64,000 nucleotides of DNA from Planctomycetota bacterium (GTDB lineage: Bacteria; Planctomycetota; UBA1135; UBA2386): contig JACRLW010000086.1 in the NCBI GenBank assembly GCA_016235155.1, positions 18,906 to 82,905 on the forward strand, in the 5' to 3' direction. The position numbers and the translations under genes are program-made. The notes beneath the pieces are model-generated. The model was not told the origin of the DNA. It worked only from the letters and a program-made list of their open reading frames with translations, and did no database searches. Below, one piece after another: positions 43,182 through 52,674 of this stretch (position 1 is its first letter; each line of letters opens with the position of its first letter).

Positions 43182-45137
43182 TCACCAGCGCGGCACGGTG
43201 CCGAGCCACAGTCGCACGTCCGCGATCGTTCCGGCGAAGAGCGCGGTCGCACCGGCGACACTGGTCTCCGCGTCGACCCCGAGCGAGAGGCCTTCGACCG
43301 GCAGGCCGTCGAGCGGGAAGCCCTCGGCGTCGGCGATCGCCTCCCCGTCGACGAAGAGCCGCAGCCGGCCGTCGTTCGCGAGCGCGCCCGCCAGCAGGAT
43401 CGCCGTGTCGCGAGGCAGAGGTTCTCGACCGCGGACCGCGCGCAGTTCTTGGCCGTTGCGGATCGCGAAGCACGGCACGCCGCCCGCGAGCCACAGCGCG
43501 AAGCCCCGGTTGCTGCCACCCACGGCGGCGATCACGCCGTCGTCGCCGCGTCGCACCACGCGCGCGCCGAGGGTGAAGGGCGAGGAACTGACGTCGAGCG
43601 ACGCGCGGCGCGGCCAGCTCGCGAGCTTCGCGGCGGGGAATTCGAGCGGAGCGCCGTCGGCCCAACGACCGAGCTCCCGCGGCTGGACGCCGGCGAAGCG
43701 CAGGAGCCGCGGATCGTGGACGGTGCCGTCGTCGCCGAGCTCGCGCTGCAAGCGGACGATCTCCTGCTCGAGCGAGGCACGGATCTCGCCGTAGGCCGGG
43801 TCGTCGTGGACGCTGTGCAACTCGTGCGGGTCGCTCACGAGGTCGAAGAGCTCCCAGGCGTCGAGATCCGGGAAGCGGATCAGCTTGTGTCGCTCGGTGC
43901 GCACGCCGAAATGCGGTCGGACGTCGTGCGGGTCGGGGTACTCGTAGTAGCGGTAGTACATCGAGCGACGCCAATCACCCGGCGTCGTGCCGGAGAGCAG
44001 CGGCACGAAACTCGTGCCCTGGACGTCGGCGGGGATCGCCACGCCCGCGAGTCGGAGGAAGGTCGGCGCGAAGTCGACGTTCAGCACGAACGACTCGCAT
44101 ACCGAACCCGCGGCGACGTGCTTCGGCCAGCGCACCATCAGCGGCGCGCGCAGCGACTCCTCGTACATGAAGCGTTTGTCGTACCAGCCGTGGTCGCCGA
44201 GGAAGAAGCCCTGGTCCGAGCTGTAGATGACGATCGTGTCGTCGGCGTGGCCGTGTTCGTCGAGCCAGGCGAGCACGCGCCCGACGCTCTCGTCGACCGC
44301 GGCCACACAGCGCAGGTAGTCCTTGATGTAGCGCTGGTAGCGCCAGCGCTTGAGAGCGGCGGCGTCGAGTCCTTCCGGCGGCCTGCCCTTCACGTCCTTC
44401 TCCGTGAGATGACGCTCGATGGTCATCGTCGTGTTCGCGGCCGCGGAGCTGCGGTCGGACCAGTCGTCGTCGAGGGTTGCGGGCAAGGGAATGTCGACGT
44501 CATCGAAGAGCTTCGCGTGCCGTTCGGCCGGCTCCCAGTTGCGATGCGGAGCCTTGTGCTGGCACATCAAGAGGAAGGGCTTGTCCTTCTGCCGATCCTC
44601 TGTCTGCCACTGCTCGAGCCAGTCGAGCGTGCGCTCCGTGATGATGTCGGTGACGTAGCCGGGCACGCGCTTGCGCTCGCCGTTCCCGAGCGCATCCCGC
44701 TCGAGGAACCATGGATCGTGGTAGATGCCCTGGCCGGGCAAGACGAACCAATGGTCGAAACCCTGCGGGTCGGAGCTCAGGTGCCACTTGCCGATCAGCG
44801 CGGTGGCGTAGCCCGCGGCCTGCATCGCCTTGGGGAAGGTCCACTGGTCGCCGTCGAAGGTCTGCTCGTTGCGCGCGAAACCGTTGCGATGCGAGTACTT
44901 CCCGGTGAGCACGCTGGCGCGCGCCGGTCCGCAGATCGCGTTCGTCGCGAAGCAGTTGGTGAAGCGCATGCCCTCGGTCGCGAGGCGATCGAGGTTTGGC
45001 GTGGTGTTGATCACGCTGCCGTAGCACGACAGCGCGTGGGCCGCGTGGTCGTCCGAGTAGATGAAGACGATGTTGGGGCGGCGATCCTGCGCGGCGAGCG
45101 ACAGCGAGAGGACGAGGACGGCGAGGAAGCGGTGCAC
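43182..45137 (-). CDS. sulfatase with C-terminal LamG-like domain
   Basis: Arylsulfatase-type enzyme exported from the cell. Signal peptide in the first 17 residues, then PNIVFIYSDDHAAHALSCYG with metal-binding Asp residues, and the formylglycine motif CGPAR at Cys69 (NAICGPARASVLTGKYSHRNG). Other features are ALIGKWHLSS and LLMCQHKAPHRNWEP and, near the end of the catalytic part, YSSDQGFFLGDHGW. Residues 500-651 form a concanavalin-like LamG domain, which would bind substrate. 651 residues. A sulfatase-modifying enzyme is not adjacent. GTG 45137 has a TAACTT box 7 nt upstream. Confidence 0.9.
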   Translation of the reverse strand: MHRFLAVLVLSLSLAAQDRRPNIVFIYSDDHAAHALSCYGSVINTTPNLDRLATEGMRFTNCFATNAICGPARASVLTGKYSHRNGFARNEQTFDGDQWTFPKAMQAAGYATALIGKWHLSSDPQGFDHWFVLPGQGIYHDPWFLERDALGNGERKRVPGYVTDIITERTLDWLEQWQTEDRQKDKPFLLMCQHKAPHRNWEPAERHAKLFDDVDIPLPATLDDDWSDRSSAAANTTMTIERHLTEKDVKGRPPEGLDAAALKRWRYQRYIKDYLRCVAAVDESVGRVLAWLDEHGHADDTIVIYSSDQGFFLGDHGWYDKRFMYEESLRAPLMVRWPKHVAAGSVCESFVLNVDFAPTFLRLAGVAIPADVQGTSFVPLLSGTTPGDWRRSMYYRYYEYPDPHDVRPHFGVRTERHKLIRFPDLDAWELFDLVSDPHELHSVHDDPAYGEIRASLEQEIVRLQRELGDDGTVHDPRLLRFAGVQPRELGRWADGAPLEFPAAKLASWPRRASLDVSSSPFTLGARVVRRGDDGVIAAVGGSNRGFALWLAGGVPCFAIRNGQELRAVRGREPLPRDTAILLAGALANDGRLRLFVDGEAIADAEGFPLDGLPVEGLSLGVDAETSVAGATALFAGTIADVRLWLGTVPRW

Positions 45138-45144
45138 GTGGCGG

Positions 45145-45150
45145 AAGTTA
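45145..45150 (-). promoter_or_regulatory. TANNNT -10-like box before the sulfatase gene
   Basis: TAACTT on the minus strand, 7 nt before the GTG at 45137. Confidence 0.4.
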
Positions 45151-45235
45151 GGCGGGGATTCGTGTCTGGGCGACGAGCAGGCTGGCGATTCCAGGACCTG
45201 GGCGCCACTTCGGCGCCGTTTCCGAGGCTCCTGAC

Positions 45236-46321
45236 ATGAAGACCCTTGCCGTCGTACCCGTCGTCCTTCTCGCAACCACTTCGATCGCGATGGCCCAACA
45301 GGCCACGATCGTCGTCGCCACCAACTACGGCCCCCGCAGCGTCGAGGTCGCCGCACCTGATCACGTGATCTGTTCGCTGACGAACGACGGCAGGCAGCAG
45401 GCCGTCGACGTGTCGACGGCAAGCGCACCGCTGCTCGACGGTGCGATCTTCGACGCGCCGTTCTTCGACCAGTTCTGCGACGCGGCCTACACGCCGGCGT
45501 TCGGCGGACGGCTGGTCACGACCCATCGCTTCGGCGGCATCAACCTCGTCGACGCGTCGATCCCGGGTGCGATGGTCAACCTGTTCAGCTCCATCCAACC
45601 GCCGAAGTACTCCCATGAGGGTCTGGAGATCCACACCAACGGTTCGGGGCAGACCTTCGTCGCCTACAGCGAACACAACGTCAGCAACACCGGCGGCGGG
45701 CTCTTGCTCTATCAGATGCTCGCGAGCTCGCTCGTCCCGCTCGGCAGCGACATCCTGATCGGCCGCGACGGCAACGCGCTCGAGATCGGTCCAACCGGCC
45801 AGCACATCTGGCAGCTCGGCTGGATCAGCGCCAACCCCTCGGACAACCAGCTCTTCGTGTGGGACACGAACCTGTGGACCACGCCGAGCCTCGTCAGCAC
45901 GGTTCCGATGCCGTGGACGACCGTCAACTACGACAAGTGCATCGAGCGCGCCGCAGCACCCAACCTGCTCGCGACCTGCGGCCTGGACGGCCTGACGGCG
46001 ATCGACATCAGCAACCCGATCGCGCCGGTCGTGGGCACGACGCTCGCGATGGTGAACCCGAACCTCTACGTGGACGGCGTGACGTTCCTGGACGGAACCG
46101 ATCTCGCCATCGCGTGGGGCTACGTGGATCTCGGCGGCAACGTCTACTGGGACTTCTTCCTGTTCCTCGACGCGTCGATTCCGGGGACGGCGGTGCCGCT
46201 GATGGCGTTCCCATCCACGATGCAGATCGTCGACATCAAGTTGGTCGCGTCGAACACGCGCTGGGGCTACTTCCTGGGCCGCGATCGGAACACGCTCGAG
46301 ACCAAGCTCCAGATCTGGTGA
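45236..46321 (+). CDS. secreted beta-propeller-like protein
   Basis: A 361-residue exported protein. Signal peptide MKTLAVVPVVLLATTSIAMAQQ. The body has repeats resembling LVIVD-type propeller blades: GGRLVTTHRFGGINLVDASIPG, LLATCGLDGLTAIDISNPIAPVVG, VYWDFFLFLDASIPG. Such proteins are usually surface or extracellular and of unknown function. A GAGG sequence lies near the ATG. It is divergent from the sulfatase. Confidence 0.75.
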   Translation: MKTLAVVPVVLLATTSIAMAQQATIVVATNYGPRSVEVAAPDHVICSLTNDGRQQAVDVSTASAPLLDGAIFDAPFFDQFCDAAYTPAFGGRLVTTHRFGGINLVDASIPGAMVNLFSSIQPPKYSHEGLEIHTNGSGQTFVAYSEHNVSNTGGGLLLYQMLASSLVPLGSDILIGRDGNALEIGPTGQHIWQLGWISANPSDNQLFVWDTNLWTTPSLVSTVPMPWTTVNYDKCIERAAAPNLLATCGLDGLTAIDISNPIAPVVGTTLAMVNPNLYVDGVTFLDGTDLAIAWGYVDLGGNVYWDFFLFLDASIPGTAVPLMAFPSTMQIVDIKLVASNTRWGYFLGRDRNTLETKLQIW

Positions 46322-46340
46322 GCCGCAGGCTGGCGGCGCC

Positions 46341-47267
46341 TCAACGCCAGATCTCGAACTCGAGCGGACGGAACGACGCGATGCGCTCCTCGACGCGCGC
46401 GAGCGCGTTCGCGACGCGGTCGAACTCCGCGGCGAGGAGGTTGCTGTCCTCGCCGGACTCCTGGGACTTGCGGAGTTGGTCGAGGCGCGAGTCCCAGTCC
46501 ACGAGTCGCGTTCGCGAGAGTTGGATCGTCGCGTGCAGTCGCTGGAGCCTGGCCGTGGTGGTCGCGAGTTCCGCCTGCACGCGATCGAGTTGCGACGCCG
46601 GCTCGCGTCCGGCTTCCGCGAGTTTCGTGACGCGCGCGAGCTCCTCCTCCAACCGCTGCTGCATCGCCGTCTCGCTCGCCAGTTCCACCTCGTAGCGGGC
46701 TGCTTCCTCGGTCAACAGCGCGCGCTCGTCCTCGAGTCGGTCTCGGCGCGCGTTCAACTCGGCGCCTGACGTCGCCGCACGACGCCGCGCGGCGACCTCG
46801 TCGAGACGTTTGCGCAACTCGGCGCTCTGCGCGCGCAGGCGTTCGAGCGGGGCGAGTTCGAGGCGCTCGCGGAGCTGCTGCTCGAGGATCGCAGCAGCGC
46901 GGGCGAGGAGCTCCGAGCAAGTCTCCGCGGGGAGGTCAGCGATTTCGCCGCCGCGTTCGTTCTTCACCCCGACGTACAGCACACCGACGAAAACCCCGGC
47001 CGGCTGTCCGGCATTGACGGGCTGCAGCGTGGCGTCGTCTTGGGCCACGTGGCCGTACACGTTCGCGCCGCGCGCTGCCTCGCCGAGCAGCTCCGCGAGG
47101 GGCTGCAGCCGGCGCGACGAGAGCAGGCTGGACAAGGCGTCGCGCGTAAGCGTCATCAGCGACGGATCGGAGCGGATCACGATCGACGCGCCGGTCTGCG
47201 CGGCAACCGGGACGGCCGCCGCCGCCACCAGGACGACGGACAGCATTCGCGACAAGGGCTTCATCAT
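46341..47267 (-). CDS. secreted coiled-coil protein
   Basis: A 308-residue exported protein with a signal peptide (LSRMLSVVLVAAAAVPVAAQ). Residues 100-290 are almost wholly long Arg/Glu-rich helices with heptad patterns, for example QLRERLELAPLERLRAQSAELRKRLDEVAARRRAAT, so a coiled coil in the periplasm is likely. Its start overlaps the stop of the membrane gene before it (ATGA), putting it in an operon with the ECF sigma factor at 47646. It may be part of the regulon or sensor of that sigma factor. Confidence 0.78.
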   Translation of the reverse strand: MMKPLSRMLSVVLVAAAAVPVAAQTGASIVIRSDPSLMTLTRDALSSLLSSRRLQPLAELLGEAARGANVYGHVAQDDATLQPVNAGQPAGVFVGVLYVGVKNERGGEIADLPAETCSELLARAAAILEQQLRERLELAPLERLRAQSAELRKRLDEVAARRRAATSGAELNARRDRLEDERALLTEEAARYEVELASETAMQQRLEEELARVTKLAEAGREPASQLDRVQAELATTTARLQRLHATIQLSRTRLVDWDSRLDQLRKSQESGEDSNLLAAEFDRVANALARVEERIASFRPLEFEIWR

Positions 47268-47653
47268 CGGTTCCTCGTGAAGTGGTCGAGCAGGAGCACC
47301 GCGCGCCGCGCGGAGGTCGTGTCGGGGAATCGGGTGAGGATCGCCTCGAGATCGGGGCGTGGATCGGGAGCGCGCAGCGCGAGCGCGAAGCGCATCGCCG
47401 CGGCGGACTCGAGTGCGCCGATCACGTCGAGGTTGAGTGCGGCGTGAGCGATCTCGCGATGGGCCTGGTCGCCGTGCCCGGAGAACCGTGCCGTTGCGAT
47501 CGCCGCGGCCGCGACGAGGAGCGTCGCGATCACGCTGCGCCGCACGGTCCGCACCAATGCCTTGCGTCGCAGCGCCACCGCGTCCGGCAGCGTCACGCGC
47601 GGTCGCGCACAGGCCGCCTCGACCGATCGCAGTCGATCACCCAGTTCATCCAT
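47264..47653 (-). CDS. putative anti-sigma / membrane protein
   Basis: A 129-residue protein: a cytoplasmic N-terminal part with a short helical region (residues 1-34), one membrane helix (about 39-57, RSVIATLLVAAAAIATARF) and an outer part. The arrangement fits an anti-sigma factor, but no zinc motif (HCC) is seen, so the call rests on context. It overlaps the sigma gene by 8 bp (ATGGATGA) and its own stop overlaps the start of the coiled-coil gene. Confidence 0.6.
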   Translation of the reverse strand: MDELGDRLRSVEAACARPRVTLPDAVALRRKALVRTVRRSVIATLLVAAAAIATARFSGHGDQAHREIAHAALNLDVIGALESAAAMRFALALRAPDPRPDLEAILTRFPDTTSARRAVLLLDHFTRNR

Positions 47654-48221
47654 CGCGATCCTCCCCGAGCCTCGCGCGCAGGCGCTTGCGCGCCCGCGAC
47701 AGCCGCGCCTCGATCGCGTTGCGCTTGCCGCCGAGCAGTTCGGCGATCGCGGCGGGCGGGTGGCCTTCGAGGTAGTGCAGCACGAGCACCTCGCGATCGG
47801 CGTGGCGCAGGCCGAGCAGGGCTTCGCGCAGGCTCTCGTCGACCGACTCGCGCTCGACGCCGAGCGGCTCGTCACCGGGTCCGAAGCCCGCCAAACGGAC
47901 GCGACGCGTGCGACGTAGCGCCCCGCGCGCGTGGTTGCGCGCCTTGTTCACCGCGATGCGCCGCAGCCAGCCCGCGAACGCCGCCGGCTCGCGCAGGTGC
48001 GCCCGCTTGGTCCATGCGGCGAGGAGCACGTCCTGGAGCACGTCTTCGATGTCGGCCGGCTGTGACGGCCAGCCGAGCAGGCGCCAGACCAGCGTGACGA
48101 GCCCGGACTCGAGCGGGCGCAAGGCCGCGGCGAAGGCGTCGCGTTGCGCGGCCTCGCCCCGGGCGACGGCGTCGCATCCGAACTCGGCGAGCGCGGCGAG
48201 GCTGTGGATCGCGACGGACAT
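47646..48221 (-). CDS. ECF-type sigma-70 factor
   Basis: A 191-residue sigma factor. Region 2 includes LVTLVWRLLGWPSQPADIEDVLQDVLLAAWTKRA with the polymerase-binding DxxQ-type core, and region 4 has REALLGLRHADREVLVLHYLEGHPPAAIAELLGGKRNAIEARLSRARKRLRARL, a normal helix-turn-helix. The start is taken at ATG 48221; an upstream ATG at 48332 would add 37 unrelated residues. It should direct polymerase to a specific set of promoters, likely including its own operon. Confidence 0.9.
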   Translation of the reverse strand: MSVAIHSLAALAEFGCDAVARGEAAQRDAFAAALRPLESGLVTLVWRLLGWPSQPADIEDVLQDVLLAAWTKRAHLREPAAFAGWLRRIAVNKARNHARGALRRTRRVRLAGFGPGDEPLGVERESVDESLREALLGLRHADREVLVLHYLEGHPPAAIAELLGGKRNAIEARLSRARKRLRARLGEDRDG

Positions 48222-48303
48222 GGTCGAGCGTTGGGAACCGAGACACCGCTCGGGAGCGATCGCTGACAGGTCGCCGAGTATCCTCCGCGCGCGTCCGAGG
48301 AAC

Positions 48304-49737
48304 ATGGCTGCAACCACCTGGCGTCGGGTCACGATCCTGCTGACCTTGTCGTGCGCGGGGTTCTCATCGCTTCGCGCTCAGGATCGGCCGAAGGTCGAGC
48401 TGCCGGCCGTCCGATTCGAACTGGCCGTCGACGGGGAGCTGACCGCACGGATCGGCGACGACAAGACGCTCCATCCGCTGATCGGAACCGCCGCACCGCT
48501 GCGGAGCCTCGGCTCCGGCGGGATCCTCGCGACGTTCTTCTCTGGGGACCTGCTGTCGAAGTGCGACGCTCCGGATCTGTTCGAACGGCTGGGGCGTGGT
48601 GCCGACACCGACCTGCTTCGCGCGATCGGCCGGAAACCCGAGCCCGGCGACGCGGCGCACGAAGGGATGCTTCGCATCCTCGCCGTGCGCGCCGTGCAGC
48701 TGCGCGGACTCAAGCCGGCGCTCGGCGTGCTTCAGCGTGTGCTCGAAGAACCGGAACCCGACCAGGAGCTCCTCGCGGCATGCTCCGAGGCGATCGCGGC
48801 GCTGAAGGGCGAGCCGGCGCCGTCGCTCGCGGCGATCCGTGCGCCCTTGATCAGCATGCTCGCGACCGTCCCGATCGGCGCGGACATCGTGCTCTCGATC
48901 GACGTCGCGCGCATGCCGCGGGGAACCGGCGTGCTGCGCCTGCCGCGCATCCTGGCGCAAGCACAGATGGACCGTGTACGCGAGCACCTCGATGCCGACG
49001 CCATCGCCTCCGAGTGGTTCGTCTCCGGTCTGGTGAGCTCGGTCGGCTCGGGCGCGGCGGGGTATTGCTTCGCGCGGCAGTTGGGAAACCTGCGCGTCGA
49101 TCGCATCGTCGTCGCCGTGAACGTCGGCGCGGACTTCAACGAGCAGCCCGAAGTGTTCGTGACGGCCGAAGGCTCGTGGTCCAGGGCACGCATCGCCGCG
49201 AGCCTGCGCGACCTCGGTGTGACGGTCGAGGAAGCCGGCGACGCGATCGTCGTCGACATCGGGGACGGCCAGAAGCTCCGCGTGAGGGACGGATCCTTGG
49301 CGGTCGACAAGGACGGCTTCCGCGAACCACGCGGCGAGGAAGCTGCGCGCGACCTCGCGGCGGCGCTCGACGGCGAGGCCCAGATCGCACTGTGGTGGGA
49401 TGCGAAGGCGCCGTACCCCGAGGAGATCGAGCGCTTTCGGATCACACGCGGCGCGCTCACGGTGCCGCTGAGCATGGACGAGCACCTCCGTCTCACGACG
49501 CAGTGGCTGACGCCGGCGACCGCGTCCGCCGTCGCCGGTCTCGCCGGTGGCCTCGGCCGCCTGCTCGAGACGATGACCGACGACAAGGACGAACTCGTCC
49601 CGCTCACCGAAGCCGCTGCCGAGATGAAGGTCGTGCGCGACGGCGTCCGCGTGGACTTCGACGCGCCGTTGCCTCAGGCCGATCTGCTGCAGCTCGCGCA
49701 GGAGCTGTTCGTCCGCGGCTATTCCGGCGGCAAGTGA
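48304..49737 (+). CDS. secreted hypothetical protein
   Basis: A 477-residue exported protein with a signal peptide (ATTWRRVTILLTLSCAGFSSLRAQ). No known domain. It contains repeated helical segments (residues 100-180) and strand-rich parts near the end (VFVTAEGSWSRARIAASLRDLGVTVEEAGDAIVV). Divergent from the sigma factor, 82 bp apart, with a GAGGAA element before its ATG and a TATCCT box 19 nt upstream, so it could be under that sigma factor's control. Confidence 0.7.
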   Translation: MAATTWRRVTILLTLSCAGFSSLRAQDRPKVELPAVRFELAVDGELTARIGDDKTLHPLIGTAAPLRSLGSGGILATFFSGDLLSKCDAPDLFERLGRGADTDLLRAIGRKPEPGDAAHEGMLRILAVRAVQLRGLKPALGVLQRVLEEPEPDQELLAACSEAIAALKGEPAPSLAAIRAPLISMLATVPIGADIVLSIDVARMPRGTGVLRLPRILAQAQMDRVREHLDADAIASEWFVSGLVSSVGSGAAGYCFARQLGNLRVDRIVVAVNVGADFNEQPEVFVTAEGSWSRARIAASLRDLGVTVEEAGDAIVVDIGDGQKLRVRDGSLAVDKDGFREPRGEEAARDLAAALDGEAQIALWWDAKAPYPEEIERFRITRGALTVPLSMDEHLRLTTQWLTPATASAVAGLAGGLGRLLETMTDDKDELVPLTEAAAEMKVVRDGVRVDFDAPLPQADLLQLAQELFVRGYSGGK

Positions 49738-49744
49738 TCGGCCC

Positions 49745-50752
49745 TCACCGCGCCCGCAGCCACTCGACGGCGATGCGCGCGAGCTCCTTGTGCCCCGCCG
49801 CGTTCGGATGGTCGTCGGTCCGACCCACGGCATACACCGCCTTGTAGTCCGGCCGCGCGAGCGAGGCGTCGATCCGCGTGAAGCCGCCCTGGGCGGCGCA
49901 CGCGACGACGTCGTCGAGGCGCTCGCCGTCGTGCCCGACGATCGTGTCCATCACGCAGAGCGGCACCTCGCCGAGCAGCTCCTTCATCCGCGTGAAGCCC
50001 TGGCAGATCAGCGCGCCCGCGATGCGCCGACGCTCCGGGTCGAGTTCGATCGCCACGAAGAAGTCGGATCGGACCGCCCGATCGCCGAACCGTGCGACCG
50101 TCTGCTCGACGACCCGCGACAGATAGGTCCAGCGCAACCAGGCGGGCAGGAGGAACGGCTTCTCGCGGGGGCGCTGGTCCTGCGCGTCGATCAGATCGGT
50201 GAGGTCGTTGTTGATCAGGGTGACGATCACCACGTCGGGCTGCCACGCGCGACCCTGCGCTTCGACGAAGCGGAGGTAGTGGGGCATGCCCCAGCCCGGC
50301 ACGGCGGCGGCGATCACCTCGACCCGCCGCTTCCCGGAGCGAAGCGGCGCGGCGTTCAGTTCGCGCTCCATCACGCGGGGGAAAGCGTCGGCTTCCGCGA
50401 CGCCCCAGCCGAACGCGACCGAGTCGCCGACGATCAGGACGCGGTAGACGTCGTCCGGCCTGGGAGTCGCGACCGGGGGCGAGCGGAAGCCGTGCGCGCC
50501 GATCACGGCCTCGGTCCCGAACAGCGAACCTCGAGCGCCGGGCCGCAATGCGAAGTCACCGTCGGGAGTCGCGATCAACACGTCCGACGAGAACCGCTCC
50601 CGTTCGATCGCCTCGGCGGTGACCATCGGGTCGAACAGCCGCAGTCCCAGCTCCACCAGAACGACCGGCAAGGCCAGGCCGATGGCGACGACCGCGAGGC
50701 GGCGGCGCAGCGCCCTACGGCGCGGCGGGTCGAGAGGCTCGGTGACGGACAC
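49745..50752 (-). CDS. SGNH-fold hydrolase, membrane-anchored
   Basis: A 335-residue protein. An N-terminal helix (about residues 18-38) anchors it. The SGNH pattern is clear: block I VLIVGDSVAFGWGVAE (nucleophile Ser), block II-III AAVPGWGMPHYLRF, VVIVTLINNDLTD, and block V DDHPNAAGHKELAR with the Asp-His pair. Such enzymes remove acetyl or acyl groups from glycans or lipids. Its substrate is unknown. Confidence 0.85.
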   Translation of the reverse strand: MSVTEPLDPPRRRALRRRLAVVAIGLALPVVLVELGLRLFDPMVTAEAIERERFSSDVLIATPDGDFALRPGARGSLFGTEAVIGAHGFRSPPVATPRPDDVYRVLIVGDSVAFGWGVAEADAFPRVMERELNAAPLRSGKRRVEVIAAAVPGWGMPHYLRFVEAQGRAWQPDVVIVTLINNDLTDLIDAQDQRPREKPFLLPAWLRWTYLSRVVEQTVARFGDRAVRSDFFVAIELDPERRRIAGALICQGFTRMKELLGEVPLCVMDTIVGHDGERLDDVVACAAQGGFTRIDASLARPDYKAVYAVGRTDDHPNAAGHKELARIAVEWLRAR

Positions 50753-51042
50753 GCGCGGGCGATTGGACGGCGCCTCGCCTGAAGTTCAAAGCGGGCCGCG
50801 GATGTTCGCGGGGATGTAACTCGGCGGCCGACCGCGAGACCTTTGCCACGGGTGCGACTCGTGGGAGGCTCGCCCTGCCCGGCCTGCCCGGTCCGCAGAT
50901 CCACCATGTCCGAACGGTCACGAGTCGAGTTGCGCCGACCACCGCGCATCTCGGGAGGGATCATCGTCCTGCCGCACCCCGCGCTTCGAAACTTGTCGAA
51001 GCGAGCCGCATGACTTTTGCGACAGGCGTCGATAGAGGGGGC

Positions 51043-51318
51043 ATGGCCTCAGGACGAGAACCCCTGCGCCCGCTCGACGACGCCTTGCTCGCCGATGCGG
51101 AGCGCCATCTGTTGTCCCGGCTCGATCTGGCGCAGCGCGAACTCGACGCCGTCATGCGGTCGTCCTGGTTCGCCTGCCTGGTCGGCGACGTCCAGGAACC
51201 CGCGCTCAGGGCTCGCTGCCAGTCGGCGCTGCGCGAGGTCGAGAAGCTCGAGAAGGAGTTGGTCGCCGTGCGGACCACGCGCCGCGACCCGCAGGATCGG
51301 AACGAATCGGCGGCCTGA
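51043..51318 (+). CDS. small hypothetical protein
   Basis: A 91-residue protein with a helical, charged pattern ([33 protein letters not shown], then LREVEKLEKELVAV), not recognised. The ATG at 51043 and an upstream ATG at 51010 are both possible; the first is close to a GAGGGGG element. The upstream gap (50753-51042) holds no other gene I can support. Confidence 0.5.
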   Translation: MASGREPLRPLDDALLADAERHLLSRLDLAQRELDAVMRSSWFACLVGDVQEPALRARCQSALREVEKLEKELVAVRTTRRDPQDRNESAA

Positions 51319-51327
51319 GGCCGGCCG

Positions 51328-52674
51328 TCAGCCTTCGTCCGTGGCCAGGGCGCCGCGGATCGCCGCGCACCAGGCGTCGTGGAGTTCGCGGCGGAACGCC
51401 TGGAGATCGTCGCCGCAGGATGCGCGCAGCGCCGCGGCATCGACGGCGCCGCATGCGGCGCGGACCGAGCGCAGATCGTGGGTGACCTGCTTGCGGACGC
51501 GGTCGCCCTCGTCGATCCGGCCGAGCCTTCCGCCGGAGTCCGCGGCGACGGCGAGCGCGAACAGATCGACGGGGAATTCGGGCGCGCGGAACCAGCGGTC
51601 GTAGAGCGACGCGATCGTGCCGGCGCGGAGCTGGCGCAGCATCCGCGCTTCGAGATGCAGGCGGCAGGTCGCTTCGGCGAGCTTGCGACCGCGCGCGTCG
51701 CAGAGGCCGGGCAGTCGATCGAGCAAGGCGTGCAGGAGCGGCACTCCGTCGGCTTCGTGACCGTGATGGGCGGGGAGTCGCTCGGGAGGGGTCGTGCCCT
51801 TGCCGAGATCGTGCAGGAGGACGGCGACGAGCACGGCGATGCGGTCGTTGTCGTCGAGTCCCGCGACGTGCGTCTTGGCCCACTCCAGCGCGAGCACGAC
51901 GTGCAACGCCTGCGAGACCTCGGGGTGGTGGCGGACCGGTCCGGCGGGCCGGCCGTCGAACTGCGGCGCGAGTTCGGGCGCGAAGTGAGCGAGTGCCCCC
52001 GCTTCGTTCAGTTCGATCAGGCAGCGCCCCGGCGACGGGACGTCCTCGAGGATGCGGCGCAACTCGGCGGCGATCGCCTCGTTCGGCGTCGCGCGCGCCC
52101 ATTCCGGATCGAACGCGAGCTTGCGGAGCGGACCGGCGAGAGCGAAGCCGAGCGTGTGCGCGCGGCGGTAGTAGCGCAGGAAGCGCACCGGGTGTTCGGC
52201 GATGCGTTCGCGCGGGTCACCGACCGGTTCGATCCGCGCCGTGCGCCAGTGGTCGATGCCGTGAAAGGGGTCGTGCACGGCGTCGTCGCACAGCGACCAC
52301 GCCAGGGCACCGATGGTCATGTCGCGGCGGGCGAGATCGGCGTGGATGCGCGCGGTGCGCGTGTCGCCGTCGCCGCGGAACGCGGTGATCTCGATGCGGC
52401 GCCGGCCGGCGCGGAACGCGAGCGTCCCGCGTGAACGGCTGCCGGTGGTCACCGGGAGGTTCGCACCGGCTCGCGCGAGCAGGGCGTCGGCGGAGTCGAC
52501 GCCGAGCCGCCAGGCGAGGTCGACGTCGCGCACGGCGGGGCAGTCGACGTCGGCGCGGCGGCATGCCTCGGCAAGGGCTGCGGAGCCCACCACGCAGACC
52601 TCCAGTTCGGGGTCGAAGAGCCACGGCGCATCGCGCTGCAACTCGGCGCGCAGCCCTTTGGTCTGCGACGTCAT
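51328..52674 (-). CDS. tRNA nucleotidyltransferase/poly(A) polymerase family protein with HD domain
   Basis: A 448-residue protein of the CCA-adding class II family. The nucleotidyltransferase has the DxD pair in VRDVDLAWRLG, HADLARRDMTIGALAWSL (the RRDFTINALA motif) and DPFHGIDHWR. The HD domain has HHPEVSQALHV and VLLHDLGKGTTPPERLPAHHGHE. The first motif that normally reads GGAVRD is changed to GSAALA, so the role may be repair or polyadenylation instead of CCA addition. ATG 52674 overlaps the stop of the HEAT gene (ATGA). Confidence 0.82.
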   Translation of the reverse strand: MTSQTKGLRAELQRDAPWLFDPELEVCVVGSAALAEACRRADVDCPAVRDVDLAWRLGVDSADALLARAGANLPVTTGSRSRGTLAFRAGRRRIEITAFRGDGDTRTARIHADLARRDMTIGALAWSLCDDAVHDPFHGIDHWRTARIEPVGDPRERIAEHPVRFLRYYRRAHTLGFALAGPLRKLAFDPEWARATPNEAIAAELRRILEDVPSPGRCLIELNEAGALAHFAPELAPQFDGRPAGPVRHHPEVSQALHVVLALEWAKTHVAGLDDNDRIAVLVAVLLHDLGKGTTPPERLPAHHGHEADGVPLLHALLDRLPGLCDARGRKLAEATCRLHLEARMLRQLRAGTIASLYDRWFRAPEFPVDLFALAVAADSGGRLGRIDEGDRVRKQVTHDLRSVRAACGAVDAAALRASCGDDLQAFRRELHDAWCAAIRGALATDEG